Shown: piece after piece, positions 50,007 to 59,037 of the stretch | Numbering within the stretch: the first letter of the stretch is position 1 | Layout: every line of letters begins with the position of its first letter | Source: DASTFY01 sp963829955 | GTDB lineage: Bacteria > Actinomycetota > Acidimicrobiia > Acidimicrobiales > Ilumatobacteraceae | Length of the DNA stretch: 64,000 bases | Assembly: GCA_963829955.1 (NCBI GenBank) | Contig: CAWHKS010000019.1 | Location: 62,001-126,000 of the forward strand | Direction: 5' to 3' | Notes under the pieces: generated by a model | What the model was told of the DNA's origin: nothing | The model's input: the letters and a program-made list of their open reading frames with translations, nothing else | Databases searched by the model: none | Position numbers and translations under genes: made by a program

Positions 50007-50012
50007 TACGGT
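50007..50012 (+). promoter_or_regulatory. Putative -10 element, siderophore-interacting protein
   Basis: TACGGT 6 bases before the GTG at 50019. It supports that start. Confidence 0.35.
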
Positions 50013-50018
50013 GCGGCC

Positions 50019-50846
50019 GTGGCCGACGGCGCCGAACCCGACGCCGGCGGCGTGCCGGTGAGCGCGGCGCGCGTCCGCCGTCCACCGCCGCCCCTCGTGC
50101 CGGTGGACGTGGTCGCCGTCGAGCACCGCACTCAGCGCCTCGTGAGGGTCGTGCTCGCCGGACCCGGCCTTTCGGCGTGGCCGGAGATCCAGCCCGGGGC
50201 CAGCCTGCGCCTCCTGCTCCCGAGGTCCGGCTCGAACGAGGTCGAGCTTCCAGCCTGGACGGGCAACGAGTACCTCTACGAGGACGGCACCCGCCCCGCC
50301 ATCCGCACGCTGACGCCGCTGCCCGTCGACGGGGCCCGACCGGCGGTCGCGGTGGAGATCGTCCGTCACGGGAGCGGGCCGCTGTCAGGGTGGGCCGGCA
50401 CCGTCGAGCTCGGGGAGTCCGTCTGGGTTTCAGGGCCGGGCCGCGGCTACGGGCCCGACGGGGCGGCCACGTCGTTCCTCGTCGCCGGGGACGAGTCCGC
50501 GCTACCGGCGATCACGACGCTCCTCCCCGCCCTGCCCGCCGAGGCCCGCGTCGCCGTGCTGGTGGAGGTCGCCGACCCCGCCGCCCGCCTGCCGTTCTCC
50601 GGCCGCGCCGCGGAGGTGACCACGTGGCTCGACCTCCCACCGGGCGCGCCGCCGGGCGACGAGTTGGTCGCGGCCGTCGTGGCCGCCGACCTCGACGGTG
50701 ACACACGGGTCTGGGCGGCCGGTGAGGCCGCGGCCATGCAGAGGATCCGCCGGCACCTGTTCGCGGAGCGCGGCCTCCCCCGGTCCCACGCCGTCGTGCG
50801 GGGCTACTGGAAGCACGGTCGGGGCGGTGACCTCGACGGCGACTGA
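50019..50846 (+). CDS. Siderophore-interacting protein (ferric-siderophore reductase family)
   Basis: A 275-residue flavin reductase of the SIP/ViuB family. The FAD-binding barrel shows TRPAIRTLTPLPVDG (RxYT-like motif as RTLTPL) and EIVRHGSGPLSGWAGTVELG. The NAD(P)H half shows FLVAGDESALPAITTLLPAL and WAAGEAAAMQRIRRHLFAER, with C-terminal RGYWKHGRGGDLDGD. Such proteins reduce Fe(III)-siderophore in the cytoplasm to release iron. No siderophore uptake genes are in the window. GTG 50019 fits the upstream TACGGT; a GTG near 50052 is possible. Confidence 0.87.
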   Translation: MADGAEPDAGGVPVSAARVRRPPPPLVPVDVVAVEHRTQRLVRVVLAGPGLSAWPEIQPGASLRLLLPRSGSNEVELPAWTGNEYLYEDGTRPAIRTLTPLPVDGARPAVAVEIVRHGSGPLSGWAGTVELGESVWVSGPGRGYGPDGAATSFLVAGDESALPAITTLLPALPAEARVAVLVEVADPAARLPFSGRAAEVTTWLDLPPGAPPGDELVAAVVAADLDGDTRVWAAGEAAAMQRIRRHLFAERGLPRSHAVVRGYWKHGRGGDLDGD

Positions 50847-50933
50847 CGCGGTGATCCCGCGACGATCCCGCGATGAGCCGGACGGGCCGCCGTCGTCTCA
50901 TAACTCGTACGCCGAGCTCGAAGGAGAGCACCC

Positions 50934-51407
50934 ATGCCTCGCATCACGCCCAACCTGTGGTTCGACACCGAAGCCCTGGAGGCCGCGGAGTTCTATGTCT
51001 CCGTCTTCCCGAACTCGGAGGTCACGAACGTCACCCACTACAACGAGGCCGGTCCCCGCGAGGCCGGCATGATCCTCACCGTCGACTTCGAGCTCGACGG
51101 CCAGAGGGTGACGGCCATCAACGGTGGTCCGCAGTTCCACTTCGACGAGGCCATCTCTCTCCTCATCGACTGCAAGGACCAGGAAGAGGTCGACTACTAC
51201 TGGGCCAAGCTGTCCCAGGGCGGTGAGGAGGGCCCGTGCGGCTGGGTGAAGGACCGGTACGGGCTGTCGTGGCAGGTCGTGCCAGGCGGGATGGAGGAGC
51301 TGCTGAACGACCCTGACAGCGAACGGGCCGTCCGGGCGATGACCGCGATGCTGGGCATGACGAAGCTCGACGTCGCCGCCCTGCAGGCCGCGGCCGACGG
51401 CGTCTGA
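50934..51407 (+). CDS. PhnB-like VOC protein (3-demethylubiquinone methyltransferase-like fold)
   Basis: A 157-residue protein of the PhnB/YjdN family: ITPNLWFDTEALEAAEFYVS, FPNSEVTNVTHYNEAGPREA, VTAINGGPQFHFDEAISLLI, CGWVKDRYGLSWQVVPGGME. Despite the database name, methyltransferase activity is not shown for most members. A strong Shine-Dalgarno sequence (AAGGAGAG, 7 bases upstream of ATG) decides the start. The DUF1349 gene follows after 4 bases. Confidence 0.85.
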   Translation: MPRITPNLWFDTEALEAAEFYVSVFPNSEVTNVTHYNEAGPREAGMILTVDFELDGQRVTAINGGPQFHFDEAISLLIDCKDQEEVDYYWAKLSQGGEEGPCGWVKDRYGLSWQVVPGGMEELLNDPDSERAVRAMTAMLGMTKLDVAALQAAADGV

Positions 51408-51411
51408 CCCC

Positions 51412-51987
51412 GTGGCCCTGCGCTGGCTCGGCCAACCGGGGCTCGACGCGTCGGAGAACGAAGGCACGATCGCCTTCGCCGCCGGCCCGCGCACGGACTG
51501 GTTCCACGATCCCCGGACGGGGACCATCACGACGGCGGCGCCGGTGGCGGTCCTGGCCACCGGTCCGCTCCCGGTCACGCTGAGTTGCCACGTGAGGACC
51601 GCGCTCGCCTCGACGTTCGATGCCGCCGGGCTGCTCCTGCATTACGACGACGAGCACTGGGTGAAGCTGGCGCTCGAGCTGTCGCCGGCCAGGGAACCCA
51701 CGATCGTCACCGTCAGGACGGCGGTCGTGTCGGACGACTGCAACCATGTCGCCGTGGCCGGAGGAGCGTGCTGGCTGCGGGCGACGGTCGACGATCAGTC
51801 GGTGGCCTTCCACATCAGCGACGACAGGACGACCTGGCAGCTCGTCCGCTATTGCGCTCCCCCGCTCGCCGTCACCCCGGTCGTCGGCCTGCTCGTCCAG
51901 AGCCCGACCGGGGACGGCACGACGGGCACGTTCGACACCTTGGTCGTGGAGCCTCGGCGGGTGGAGGACCTGCGCGACGGATCCTGA
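51412..51987 (+). CDS. DUF1349 (concanavalin-like) protein
   Basis: A 191-residue protein with the DUF1349 pattern: NEGTIAFAAGPRTDWFHDP, FDAAGLLLHYDDEHWVKLAL, CWLRATVDDQSVAFHISDDR and VVGLLVQSPTGDGTTGTFDT. The fold is a beta sandwich like lectins and laminarinases, and its role is unknown. It starts with GTG 4 bases after the PhnB-like gene and is thus in its operon; no signal peptide is seen, so it is cytoplasmic. Confidence 0.8.
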   Translation: MALRWLGQPGLDASENEGTIAFAAGPRTDWFHDPRTGTITTAAPVAVLATGPLPVTLSCHVRTALASTFDAAGLLLHYDDEHWVKLALELSPAREPTIVTVRTAVVSDDCNHVAVAGGACWLRATVDDQSVAFHISDDRTTWQLVRYCAPPLAVTPVVGLLVQSPTGDGTTGTFDTLVVEPRRVEDLRDGS

Positions 51988-52023
51988 CCCGGCCGCGCCT
52001 CTCGCCGCGTGCACACTGAGGGG

Positions 52024-53202
52024 ATGACGAGCTCCGCCGCCGGGTCCGACAACGGGACCCGCATCCGCCGGACCCTGGAAGGTGTGTTGGGCGTCCCCGC
52101 CACCGAGGGCAACCGGGTCGACGTCCTGCGCAACGGGGACCAGATCTTCCCGGCGATGTTCGAAGCCATTGACGCCGCCGAGCACACAATCGATTTCCTC
52201 ACCTTCGTCTACTGGACCGGCGAGGTGGGCGACGAGCTGGGCCGCCGCCTGGCGGCGCGCGCCGCCGACGGCGTGCGGGTCCGCGTGCTGCTCGATGCAT
52301 GGGGTGCCCACACGATGGACAAGCAGGTCCTGAGCCGGATCGAGGACGCCGGCGCGCACGTCCACTGGTTCCGGCCGCTGCACCGGTTGCGGCCGAGCCA
52401 GTTCAACCACCGCACCCACCGTAAGGTCCTCATCACCGATGAAGCCGCGGCGTTCACGGGAGGGGTGGGGATCGCGGACTGCTGGCGGGGCGACGCCCGC
52501 GACGAGTCCGAGTGGCGCGACACCCACTTCCGCATCGAGGGTCCCGCCGTGGACGGCCTGCGGGCCGCCTTCCTCGACAACTGGGCCGAAACGGACCAGG
52601 GGCTGTTCGACCAGGGCGTCGACCGCTTCCCCGATCAGCCCAAACCCGGCCGGGCCGTCGTCCAGTGCGTGCGCGGCGCTTCGGAAACGGGCTGGAGTGA
52701 CGTGGCCACCCTGTTCAGGGCACTCCTCCAGTTGGCGAGCCAGCGCATCAGGGTCGCCACCGCCTACTTCGTCCCGGACGACGACCTCAACGCGCGGTTG
52801 CTGGACGCCGCCGGCCGCGGGGTGGAGATCGACATCCTCCTGCCCGGGCCCCACGCCGACAAACGCTTTGTCCAGTTGGCCGGCGAGCGCGAGTACGGCG
52901 CTCTCCTCGAGGGCGGGATCCGCGTCTGGAACTTCCAGCCCTCGATGCTGCACGCCAAGGTGATGACCGTCGACGGCTGCGTGGCCAACATCGGCTCCGC
53001 CAACCTCAACATGCGGTCCGTCGCCCTCGACGAGGAGATCAACGTGGTCGTGGTCGACGAGGAGCTCACCACGACCTTGGAGGAGCAGTTCGACGACGAC
53101 CTGGATCGCAGCGTCCGCATCGAACCCGGCCGCTGGGAGCGGCGGTCGAGCACACAGCGCATGGCCGAGGCCGTGGTCCGTCCGATCCGCCGCCTCTTCT
53201 GA
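52024..53202 (+). CDS. Phospholipase D / cardiolipin synthase-like protein
   Basis: The 392-residue protein has two HKD motifs: HRKVLITDEAAAFTGGVGIAD (first His-Lys-Asp) and HAKVMTVDGCVANIGSANLN (second). Around them are FLTFVYWTGEVGDELGRRLA and IRVATAYFVPDDDLNARLLD. It has no N-terminal membrane segments, unlike ClsA, so it resembles soluble ClsB/ClsC types. It would transfer phosphatidyl groups to make cardiolipin or hydrolyse phosphodiesters. It converges with the AI-2E-type gene with a 3-base gap. Confidence 0.87.
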   Translation: MTSSAAGSDNGTRIRRTLEGVLGVPATEGNRVDVLRNGDQIFPAMFEAIDAAEHTIDFLTFVYWTGEVGDELGRRLAARAADGVRVRVLLDAWGAHTMDKQVLSRIEDAGAHVHWFRPLHRLRPSQFNHRTHRKVLITDEAAAFTGGVGIADCWRGDARDESEWRDTHFRIEGPAVDGLRAAFLDNWAETDQGLFDQGVDRFPDQPKPGRAVVQCVRGASETGWSDVATLFRALLQLASQRIRVATAYFVPDDDLNARLLDAAGRGVEIDILLPGPHADKRFVQLAGEREYGALLEGGIRVWNFQPSMLHAKVMTVDGCVANIGSANLNMRSVALDEEINVVVVDEELTTTLEEQFDDDLDRSVRIEPGRWERRSSTQRMAEAVVRPIRRLF

Positions 53203-53205
53203 TCT

Positions 53206-54306
53206 TCAGGGGAGACGCGGGGCCGGCGCCAGGTCGGCGCCGTCAGCGACCCCGCCGGACTCCGAGACCGCCGGAAGGTGCTCGGCGGCGACAGCCACCG
53301 CGAAGACGGCGAGCGTGAGTGCGACCGCGCCGCCCCCGATGCCGTAGAGGCTGGTCCCGAGGAGCACCGCGGCCAGCGACACCGCCGGTCCCACGGGCAC
53401 GCTGGCCGGCTCGAGCCAGCGGGCCACCAGCAGGGCGTCGGCCACCTGCAACGCGATCACCGCACAGCCCGCCAGAATTAGCGTCCCGCCACCCTCCACG
53501 ACACCGGCCAGGAGCAGCACGGGCAGGGAGCCGAGCACGATCCCCAACTTGGGCACCACGCTCGTCGCTCCGGCGACGAGCCCGAGCACCGCAGGCGCGG
53601 GCAGCTCGAGTGCCCGGGCCAGGCCGAGCACCACGACCGCCACCGCCACCGCCTTCAGAAGCTGCACCGCCACGTACAGCCAGGCCCGCCGATAGGCGTG
53701 GTGCACCCGCACGCTCAACCTCTCCCGCCTGACCTCCGGTACCTGGCGCAGCGCGCCCCGCACGAGACGCGGGCCGTGGCCGATGAGGAAGATGGTCAAC
53801 ACGGAGGTGATGAGGACCGCGATCCCTCTGGACGCCGCGGCCTGCACCGCTTCGGTGGGCGAGCCGCCGGCCAGGCGCGCCGGCAGGTCGTCGAGCAGCT
53901 CCTCGACCCTGGTGCGTAGGTCGAACTCCTCGGCCGCGTCACCGATCCAAGAGCCGCTCGCCTCGAGATCGCCCGCCGCCTCTGGCGCCGTGGAGCGCAG
54001 CCGGTCGAGCCCGCTCCGCAGGTCGCCGACGCCGGCCCAGGCCAGTGCGCCCACGAGGCCCACGAAGCCGAGCACCACGACCGCGACGGCCAGACCCCGG
54101 CGCATGCGGCGCGCCAACGCCTCGACCACCGGGTTCAGCAGTGCGGCCAGCACCGCGGCGGCCACCACCCAGCCCAGCACCCGCGTCGCCCGTTGCAGGA
54201 CCCACGCGGCGACGACGACCGCCACCGCCACCAGGGCACCGACGGCGATCGACCGGGCCCGCAGGCGCAGGTGGGGCGGACGACGGGCGCCGGTCGGCGC
54301 CGTCAC
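53206..54306 (-). CDS. AI-2E-family transporter-like membrane protein
   Basis: A 366-residue protein with about eight hydrophobic segments, a soluble helical region between TM3 and TM4 (RVEELLDDLPARLAGGSPTEA) and the family's C-terminal part LGLVAGATSVVPKLGIVLGS and LLGTSLYGIGGGAVALTLAV. The family includes the AI-2 exporter TqsA and sodium/proton antiporters; substrate unknown. It is the last gene of a minus-strand operon and overlaps its paralogue by four bases (ATGA-type at 54303-54306). Confidence 0.85.
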   Translation of the reverse strand: MTAPTGARRPPHLRLRARSIAVGALVAVAVVVAAWVLQRATRVLGWVVAAAVLAALLNPVVEALARRMRRGLAVAVVVLGFVGLVGALAWAGVGDLRSGLDRLRSTAPEAAGDLEASGSWIGDAAEEFDLRTRVEELLDDLPARLAGGSPTEAVQAAASRGIAVLITSVLTIFLIGHGPRLVRGALRQVPEVRRERLSVRVHHAYRRAWLYVAVQLLKAVAVAVVVLGLARALELPAPAVLGLVAGATSVVPKLGIVLGSLPVLLLAGVVEGGGTLILAGCAVIALQVADALLVARWLEPASVPVGPAVSLAAVLLGTSLYGIGGGAVALTLAVFAVAVAAEHLPAVSESGGVADGADLAPAPRLP

Positions 54307-55460
54307 GGGCGTGAGTCCAGGCGCAGGAGGCGCCGCAGGCGGCCGGTCCGGTGCCCGGCGGTCTCCCTCTCGGTGTCACCGCGGGGCCGCACCCACCCCA
54401 GCTCGATGGCGATGGCCTTGCTGGTGCCGAGGAGCGGGATGGCCACGAGCGCGCCGGGCACGCCGAACGCCGCCGCGCCGACGAGCGCGGCGATCATGGT
54501 CACCGGAGGCGACAGGTCGACGGCGTCGCCGACGATGATCGGTTGCAGGACGTTGTTCTCGAACTGCTGGTACGCGAGGAACCAGACGAGACAGATGACG
54601 AGCGTGCCCGGGCCCTGGGTGGCGCCGAGGAGGACGAACAGCGCGCCGCCGAGGAAGCCGCCGACCTGCGGGATCAGGTTGGTGACCATGACCCAGGCCG
54701 CGGCGACCGGTGCCAGCGGCACACCGGCCAGCAGGCCGACGATGAGGATTCCGCACCCGGCCAGGACGGCGATGAGGAGAGACCCGGCGAAGTACCGCCC
54801 GACGGTGGCGTAGACGATGTCCAGCGCTCGGTCCAGCCCGTCACGCCGGGGTGCGGGCACCGACCGGCGCAGACCGTCGCGCAGACGGCCGCCGTCGAGC
54901 AGTACGGCCAGGATCATGGCAACCGTGGCGAGGGCCGCGGTGAGCCCGCCCAGGGCGGAGCGGAAGACCCCGACGAGCGGCGCGTCGTCGGTGCCGAGCT
55001 GGCCGGGCAGCTCACGCACCCAGTCCTCGATGCGCTCCGGCGCCTTGAGCTCGACCAGGCGCTCGCCCACCAATGGCATGTCTTCGATCCGTTCCACCAG
55101 GCGCGGGGCGTCCTCCGCGAACCGGCTGGCCTCGCGCGCCGCAGTCGGGATCACCAGGACCGCCACGACCACGGTCAGGCCCACGCCGATCAGCGTCACG
55201 ACGCCGACCGCGGCCCAGCGGCGGCGCACGAGGCGCTCCAGCCGGGCGACCACCGGCTCGAGGGCCAGCGCGAACAGCGTTCCCAGCACGATCCACGTCA
55301 GGGCGTGCCGGGCGGTGCGCGCCGCGGCCATGAGCGCCACCGCACCGACGAGGGCCAGCGCGACGGTGAAGGCCGTCCGCCAGTCGAGGTCCATCCGCAC
55401 GACCTGCCGCTCGGGCAGGTCGGTGGCGTCGGTCCCCGACGTCTCTGGTTGCCCCTCCAT
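54303..55460 (-). CDS. AI-2E-family transporter-like membrane protein
   Basis: A 385-residue paralogue of the next gene. ALTWIVLGTLFALALEPVVA is an N-terminal helix, DAPRLVERIEDMPLVGERLV is the soluble region, and LAPVAAAWVMVTNLIPQVGGFLGG with LAYQQFENNVLQPIIVG carry the family signature (PQVGG and QxxENxxLxPxIxG). The latter motif is better kept than in the downstream copy. Tandem paralogues of this kind may assemble together. It starts 19 bases after surE. Confidence 0.87.
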   Translation of the reverse strand: MEGQPETSGTDATDLPERQVVRMDLDWRTAFTVALALVGAVALMAAARTARHALTWIVLGTLFALALEPVVARLERLVRRRWAAVGVVTLIGVGLTVVVAVLVIPTAAREASRFAEDAPRLVERIEDMPLVGERLVELKAPERIEDWVRELPGQLGTDDAPLVGVFRSALGGLTAALATVAMILAVLLDGGRLRDGLRRSVPAPRRDGLDRALDIVYATVGRYFAGSLLIAVLAGCGILIVGLLAGVPLAPVAAAWVMVTNLIPQVGGFLGGALFVLLGATQGPGTLVICLVWFLAYQQFENNVLQPIIVGDAVDLSPPVTMIAALVGAAAFGVPGALVAIPLLGTSKAIAIELGWVRPRGDTERETAGHRTGRLRRLLRLDSRP

Positions 55461-55478
55461 CGGACGACGAACTGCCCG

Positions 55479-56264
55479 TTACGTCACCCGATCAAACGGT
55501 GCCCCACTCGTGACGAGCTCCCCCAGTGCGGCGCCGTCCACCTCGGACGTGGGCTGGAGCTCGGTGATGGTCGCGAACCCCTCCAGGAGCAGCGCGGCGT
55601 CGCTGTCCGGGGGAGCCTGCTCGGTCGGTTCCGTGTAGGCGATCTTGACGAACCCGTCGCCCGAGTCGGCGATCTGCGTCTGCACGGTGCCGAACGGCGC
55701 CAGACGGGCCGAGCGGAGGCCGGCGACGTTCGACAGCGGGCGGTTCGGCACGTTGAGGTTCAGGGTGGTTCCGTGAGGGGCTTGCTCCAGGCTCGGCAGG
55801 ACGGTGGTGACAAGCCGGCGGGCCGTCTCCCAGTGGCACGGCTCCCCCAGCTCCATGGAGACCGCCAGGCCCTTGGCACCGTAGGTCGCCGCGGTCAGCG
55901 CCGCCCCCACGGTGCCGGAGTGGATGACGGCCCGGCCGGTGTTGGGCCCCTCGTTGATGCCGCTGACCACGATGTCCGGCGGCTCGCCGAACGCTCGGCG
56001 CAGGGCGAGGAGGCTGATGAACGCCGGGGATGCGACCACCGACATGACCTCGGTGTCCCCCAGCTCGGACCACGACCGCCGCTCGATCACCGTGCGACCG
56101 TCGGCCTGGACCGACGACAGCGAGCAGCTCGAGCCGCTGGCCTCCTTGTGCGGCGCGGCCACGATGACGTCGTGGCCGGCTGACAACACCGCTCGCGCCA
56201 ACTCCAGCAGACCGGGGGCGTCGATCCCGTCGTCGTTCGTCACCAGGATGCGCACAGCGCTCAC
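55479..56264 (-). CDS. surE: 5'/3'-nucleotidase SurE
   Basis: The 261-residue phosphatase has the metal-site motif VRILVTNDDGIDAPGLLELA, APHKEASGSSCSLS, DIVVSGINEGPNTGRAVIHSGTVGAA (as SGINEGPNTGRAVIHSGTV) and LNLNVPNRP. SurE dephosphorylates nucleoside monophosphates and exopolyphosphate in stress survival. The GTG overlaps the stop of the PfkB kinase (GTGA at 56261-56264). The C-terminus lacks some of the usual dimer-swapping arm. Confidence 0.92.
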   Translation of the reverse strand: MSAVRILVTNDDGIDAPGLLELARAVLSAGHDVIVAAPHKEASGSSCSLSSVQADGRTVIERRSWSELGDTEVMSVVASPAFISLLALRRAFGEPPDIVVSGINEGPNTGRAVIHSGTVGAALTAATYGAKGLAVSMELGEPCHWETARRLVTTVLPSLEQAPHGTTLNLNVPNRPLSNVAGLRSARLAPFGTVQTQIADSGDGFVKIAYTEPTEQAPPDSDAALLLEGFATITELQPTSEVDGAALGELVTSGAPFDRVT

Positions 56265-57268
56265 CTCCCCGCGCCGTCTACGACCGGCGCGGCCGTCTCC
56301 TCGTTCGTCTGTCCGTTCTCGTGGTCCAATCGCCGCAGGCTCACCCGTCCCGACAGGCGGGCGGCGTGATCCGGCTCCACGCTCGCCAGGCCGCGGCGAG
56401 TCACGTTCAGGGCTCCAGCAGCCGCGCCGAGACGCAACGCATCTCCAGGCTCGTCGCCGCGGGCCAGGCCCACCGCGAGTGCGGCGGTGATCGCATCGCC
56501 ACCGCCCCGTTGGTCGTGGGCCGTGAACCGGGGCGCCTCGACCTCGACCAGGCTGCCGTCGAGGAGCGCGAGCGTCGGCTTCGCCCCTCGCGTCACCACG
56601 ACGTCGGCTCCGCCCAGCTCGTGCAGCCGGGCGATGCCGGCCAGCAACTCGTCGCGGTCGTCGCCCTCGGCCAGGCCGGCGCCGACCAGCTCCTCGTCGC
56701 TGATCTTGACCACGCGGACCGTGCCTGCCGACAGGGCCTCGAGCAGGACGTCGCCCGAGAGGTCGGCCACGATCCGCTCCTGGACCCGTCCGACGTCGGC
56801 GGCCAGGCGCTGGTAGGTCCCCTCGGGGACGGTCACGCCCGGCCGGGGGCCGGCAAGGACGAAAGCGTCGGCGTCGAGCGATTCGACCAGCGCCTCCTCG
56901 TACAGAGCGTCGAGCTCGTGGCGGGTCAGCGCGGTGGGCTTGACCTCGGCCAGCTCCTCGCGCCCGCCGGACCGCCGGTCGTGCACGTAGACCGCGGAGT
57001 CGGCCGCGGTCGACACGCCGCAGGTGACGATGCCCTCGTTGGCGATGAGACGGTCGAGGACCATTCCGGCCTCACCACCGATGGCGCTGATGAGTCTGAC
57101 GTTCGCCCCCAGGGAGACTGCCATGCGGCCGACCCAGAGCCCCTGTCCACCGGCGTGCAGATGGACCTCGTCACCGCCTTCGCGGTCCTCGATGGTGACC
57201 GTCAGCACGGGGAACGGGTCGAACACCGTGATGGTCGGCGTCCCCACCGTCGGCGTCGAGTGGTTCAC
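56261..57268 (-). CDS. PfkB-family sugar kinase (1-phosphofructokinase/LacC-like)
   Basis: The 335-residue kinase has N-terminal ITVFDPFPVLTVTIED, the substrate-site Gly motif HAGGQGLWVGRMAVSLGANV, and the ATP-site motif QRGGGDAITAALAVGLARG, where GGGD carries the catalytic base Asp. It phosphorylates a sugar or sugar phosphate. The layout fits the LacC/FruK branch. The GTG overlaps the phosphoesterase stop (GTGA). A poorly conserved C-terminal tail of about 30 residues follows the domain. Confidence 0.86.
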   Translation of the reverse strand: MNHSTPTVGTPTITVFDPFPVLTVTIEDREGGDEVHLHAGGQGLWVGRMAVSLGANVRLISAIGGEAGMVLDRLIANEGIVTCGVSTAADSAVYVHDRRSGGREELAEVKPTALTRHELDALYEEALVESLDADAFVLAGPRPGVTVPEGTYQRLAADVGRVQERIVADLSGDVLLEALSAGTVRVVKISDEELVGAGLAEGDDRDELLAGIARLHELGGADVVVTRGAKPTLALLDGSLVEVEAPRFTAHDQRGGGDAITAALAVGLARGDEPGDALRLGAAAGALNVTRRGLASVEPDHAARLSGRVSLRRLDHENGQTNEETAAPVVDGAGR

Positions 57269-58095
57269 CGGACGCGCCCCCCGCTCGAGGTGAGCAGGTG
57301 GGGCCGGTTGCTCCCGTCGACGGCGTCGACTCCTTCGACCGGCGACACTCTGAGCTGCCGGGGCACGGCGTCCAGCTCGAAGACGCGGAATGGGGCGCTC
57401 AGCACCGGTTGGGCGACGTTGCGCACCCGGATACCACCAGGAGTCATCCCCCGTTCGCTGCCACGATGGGCGTGCCCGTGCAGGACAAGATCCGCGCCCG
57501 CGCGATCCACGGCCTCCGCCAGGAGGTAGCTGCCCAAGAAGGCGTAGATCTCGGCGGGCTCCCGACCGAGGGTGTCGGCGACCGGCGAGTAGTGGAGCAG
57601 AGCCACGGTGACATCCGTGTCGAGGCTCTCCAGGGCCGCCTCCAGCCGCTCGGCGGCGTCGACCGTGCGCCGCACGAAGGCCTTCATCTCCGGCTCGCCG
57701 AAGTCGCTCGCACAGCGCCCCGCGAACCCGCCGCCGAACCCGGTCACGCCAGCTACCCCTAGCGTGGCGGCGCCGACCGGGACGACCGCGGTGGTTCCCT
57801 CCAGCACCTCGATGCCACCGGCCCTGAGAGTCTCCACGACATCTTCACGGCGGTCGGAGTGGAGGTCGTGGTTGCCGAGCACGGAGACGACGGGCACGCC
57901 GATGCCATCCAGCTCGTCGACCAGCACGGAGGCTTCTTCCGGCTCGCCCGCCCGCGTGAGATCCCCCGCCAGCAACAGGACATCGGCGCACGTGCCCGCT
58001 TCGGCCAGGCAGGGCCCGAGCCGGCCACGTGAGTCCTCGCCGACGTGGACATCACCGACGGCTGCGATCCGCACCGTCGCCCGGGTGATGGTCAC
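57265..58095 (-). CDS. Calcineurin-like metallophosphoesterase
   Basis: A 276-residue protein with the five metallophosphoesterase blocks: VRIAAVGDVHVGED (D-x-H), VLLLAGDLTRAG (GD), VSVLGNHDLHSD (GNHD), ALLHYSPVAD and LVLHGHAHRGSERG (GHxH). It hydrolyses phosphodiesters or phosphomonoesters with two metals. I chose the GTG at 58095, which overlaps the BON-gene stop (GTGA); the in-frame extension to 58203 is noise under the BON gene. Confidence 0.88.
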   Translation of the reverse strand: MTITRATVRIAAVGDVHVGEDSRGRLGPCLAEAGTCADVLLLAGDLTRAGEPEEASVLVDELDGIGVPVVSVLGNHDLHSDRREDVVETLRAGGIEVLEGTTAVVPVGAATLGVAGVTGFGGGFAGRCASDFGEPEMKAFVRRTVDAAERLEAALESLDTDVTVALLHYSPVADTLGREPAEIYAFLGSYLLAEAVDRAGADLVLHGHAHRGSERGMTPGGIRVRNVAQPVLSAPFRVFELDAVPRQLRVSPVEGVDAVDGSNRPHLLTSSGGRVR

Positions 58096-58343
58096 AGCCG
58101 CTCCGGGTCGGGGCTGCCGCGGCGCTCCACACTGGTGGTGAGATCGGCCACCACGATCGCCCCGGGAAAGACCTCCTGGGCGACGGCAATCGCGGCCTGG
58201 CACCGTTCCGGCGTGACCAGCTCGCCCCGCAGGATGACGCGGTCGCCCTCGACACGGACCTCCAAGGACTGCTCGAGCACCCGCGGGTCGTGCGTCAGCG
58301 CCTCCTGCAGTCGGGCGACCCGATACTCGACGGGATCGGTCAT
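58092..58343 (-). CDS. Small BON-domain protein
   Basis: An 83-residue protein consisting of one BON (OsmY-like) module: YRVARLQEALTHDPRVLEQ, LEVRVEGDRVILRGELVTPE and CQAAIAVAQEVFPGAIVVAD. BON domains bind phospholipid or surface structures; this copy has no signal peptide. Both ends overlap neighbours by four bases (ATGA at the start, GTGA at the stop), so it belongs to the operon. Confidence 0.82.
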   Translation of the reverse strand: MTDPVEYRVARLQEALTHDPRVLEQSLEVRVEGDRVILRGELVTPERCQAAIAVAQEVFPGAIVVADLTTSVERRGSPDPERL

Positions 58344-59008
58344 GGTGTGGGCTCCGTCCAGTTCGCCGAGACCAGCTCGTGGAGATGGTTGATCGCCGAG
58401 GCGGGCACGGGGACGTCCACCGACAGCGCGTAGTGGAGCAACGCCAGCACGCGGTTCGGCCCCAGGCGGGCGCGCTCCAAGAGGTAGTCCCAGTCCAGAT
58501 CGACCGTGGCGAGCACTCCGAGCGCGTCGTGCCAGTGCCTCGGCGACTCCTCGTCGTGGCTGAGGGCCTTCATCACGACGAGGTCCTCGGGAGCGATCGC
58601 CGGCAGCTCGACACCGACAAGGGTGACCGTACGCACCCGCTCCGCCATCCGCTCGTCGAAGTAGAGGCCGCCCTTCACCTTGAAGATGACGTCGACCTGC
58701 ACACCGTCGCGAAAGGCCTTGTAGATCCACGCCGGGTTCGTGCGCTCGACACCGAATCCGCTTGCCTCGAGCGCGTCGAGGACGCCATCGGCATCTTCGG
58801 GTCGACAGAACACGTCAATGTCCTTGGTCCAGCGAGAGCGGCCGTAGCCCGCGGAGGCGACACCGCCCAGGATCGCGAAATCGATGCCCGCGGCGGCGAG
58901 CACGTCGATCGTGCTCCGCAGGGCGCTCGCGAACGCCTCGTGGTGGGAGCCGTTCAGACCCTCGGCTCCATCGGTCACCCGGACCGTTCCGGGCGCGGTA
59001 CCTGCCAT
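58340..59008 (-). CDS. Nucleotidyltransferase-fold protein
   Basis: A 222-residue protein with the minimal nucleotidyltransferase pattern: IDFAILGGVASAGYGRSRWT (GG...) and KDIDVFCRPED (D-x-D metal site), with a third acid in VQVDVIFKVKGG. EDLVVMKALSHDEESPRHWHD is typical of AbiEii/DUF-type NTases. It may modify a nucleotide, RNA or protein; no antitoxin partner is adjacent, so it is not called a toxin. The ATG at 59008 is preferred over the extended frame. It lies 29 bases after the glycosyltransferase gene. Confidence 0.8.
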   Translation of the reverse strand: MAGTAPGTVRVTDGAEGLNGSHHEAFASALRSTIDVLAAAGIDFAILGGVASAGYGRSRWTKDIDVFCRPEDADGVLDALEASGFGVERTNPAWIYKAFRDGVQVDVIFKVKGGLYFDERMAERVRTVTLVGVELPAIAPEDLVVMKALSHDEESPRHWHDALGVLATVDLDWDYLLERARLGPNRVLALLHYALSVDVPVPASAINHLHELVSANWTEPTP

Positions 59009-59037
59009 TCTTCGTGATGTACCCGCAGGGCGTTCGA

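Noticed and set aside
58340..59008. Nucleotidyltransferase as an AbiEii-type toxin
   Set aside because: No adjacent antitoxin gene, and it is embedded in a metabolic-type operon.
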